Shown here piece after piece: positions 63,646 to 64,000 of a stretch of DNA of 64,000 bases. A program made the position numbers and the translations under genes. The notes under the pieces are model-generated. The model was not told the DNA's origin and did no database searches. It was given only the letters and a program-made list of their open reading frames with translations. Source of the DNA: Acidiphilium acidophilum (GTDB lineage Bacteria > Pseudomonadota > Alphaproteobacteria > Acetobacterales > Acetobacteraceae); the NCBI RefSeq assembly GCF_033842475.1, contig NZ_JAWXYB010000018.1, forward strand, positions 1,657,501-1,721,500. Direction: 5' to 3'. The first letter of the stretch is position 1, and each line of letters starts with the position of its first letter.

Positions 63646-64000
63646 GTGCCCGATATTTTCGATGAAGTTGCCGAAGACCTGCGCGCCGAGCGCACCCGCA
63701 AGTTTGTGGTCCGCTATGCCGGTGTGTTCATTGCGGCCGCAGGACTCGTGCTGATCGCGATCGGCGGGTGGCAGACTTTGAAATGGTATCATCACAAACA
63801 GGATATCCGCGCCGCGACGCAGTATGTGACTTTGACCGACCGCATCGCAAAGACCGGTGCAGGTGCGACCAAGACCACTGATATTGCGGATGCGCGATCG
63901 CTGATTGCGTTCGCCGCCAAGGCACCGCCCGGCTATGCCGCGCTCGCCCGGTTTCGCGCTGCGGCTCTGTATGCTGGCGGCGGCGACACCAAGGCAGCGA
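63646..64000 (+). CDS. TPR/YfgM-like membrane protein, partial
   Basis: Open to the window edge, about 118 codons. GTG 63646 follows GAGGTGAG. The N terminus PDIFDEVAEDLRAERTRKF is cytoplasmic, then one helix FVVRYAGVFIAAAGLVLIAIGG and a helical periplasmic part (PPGYAALARFRAAALYAGG). This is the layout of the TPR_21/YfgM proteins that precede bamB and der. Those genes would lie outside the window. Confidence 0.8.
   Translation, partial: MPDIFDEVAEDLRAERTRKFVVRYAGVFIAAAGLVLIAIGGWQTLKWYHHKQDIRAATQYVTLTDRIAKTGAGATKTTDIADARSLIAFAAKAPPGYAALARFRAAALYAGGGDTKAA

Noticed and set aside
1-64000. CRISPR arrays, prophage genes, rRNA operon
   Set aside because: No regularly spaced repeats, phage structural genes or rRNA sequences were seen.

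Overview
The window is 64 kb of dense, high-GC (roughly two thirds G+C by eye) bacterial chromosome. Gene content points to an alphaproteobacterium, most likely Acetobacteraceae and perhaps an Acidiphilium-like acidophile. The reasons are the hopanoid-modification genes hpnH/hpnM/hpnI/hpnJ/hpnK, the order Pcm-like methyltransferase - tolC - popZ (DUF2497), a thrC - M16 peptidase pair, a short type-2 ArgC, HslV with a short propeptide, and a histone-deacetylase-like gene next to xseB-ispA. The genus is inference; no rRNA or species marker is present. I see no CRISPR array, prophage or rRNA operon.

Layout. 1-9089: a cut-off phosphatase-like gene (minus), then a plus-strand run of a CHAP lipoprotein, murJ, trpS and a complete Opp/Dpp-type ABC importer whose genes overlap by 4 bp or lie 1 bp apart. 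9094-15248 (minus): msrB-msrA, dapB, metK (with a structured leader), trmB, an MFS carrier and an Old Yellow Enzyme. 15371-24018: an isoprenoid/hopanoid locus, ispH-hpnH leftward and a small ORF-dxs-hpnM-hpnI-hpnJ-hpnK rightward, which links precursor supply (MEP pathway) to hopanoid side-chain building and transport; hpnK has no ordinary start codon. 24202-27332: a secreted Gly/Asn/Ser-rich repeat protein split by an intact 1283-bp IS4-family element with a 9-bp target duplication. 27795-35584: methyltransferase, alpha/beta hydrolase, two LPS-type glycosyltransferases, thrS and an AI-2E-family membrane protein.

35615-42191 (minus): hslV-hslU, a ClC channel, then a tightly overlapping trio: a TVP38-type membrane domain fused to a disulfide oxidoreductase, and two small glycosyltransferase-like proteins of the rSAM/selenodomain-associated type. 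42192-48663: A/T-rich palindromic repeats, psiE-like gene, a GFA-family gene beside the relic of a second copy, a GST, an MFS carrier, popZ, tolC and a Pcm-like gene. 48872-56982: tRNA-Cys, a slipin, thpR, argC, secB, thrC, an M16 peptidase, pmbA and a uronate-dehydrogenase-like gene. 57030-64000: an orphan paaD, an acyltransferase, then a minus-strand operon (TusA-like protein lacking its cysteine, HDAC-like, xseB, ispA, a family-2 glycosyltransferase), a ROK sugar kinase, a lipoprotein and the start of a TPR membrane protein.

Most of the window is housekeeping. The best leads are the TVP38-oxidoreductase/glycosyltransferase trio, the metK leader RNA, the IS-split repeat protein, the odd hpnK start, the cysteine-less TusA homologue, the orphan PaaD and the palindromic A/T repeats.
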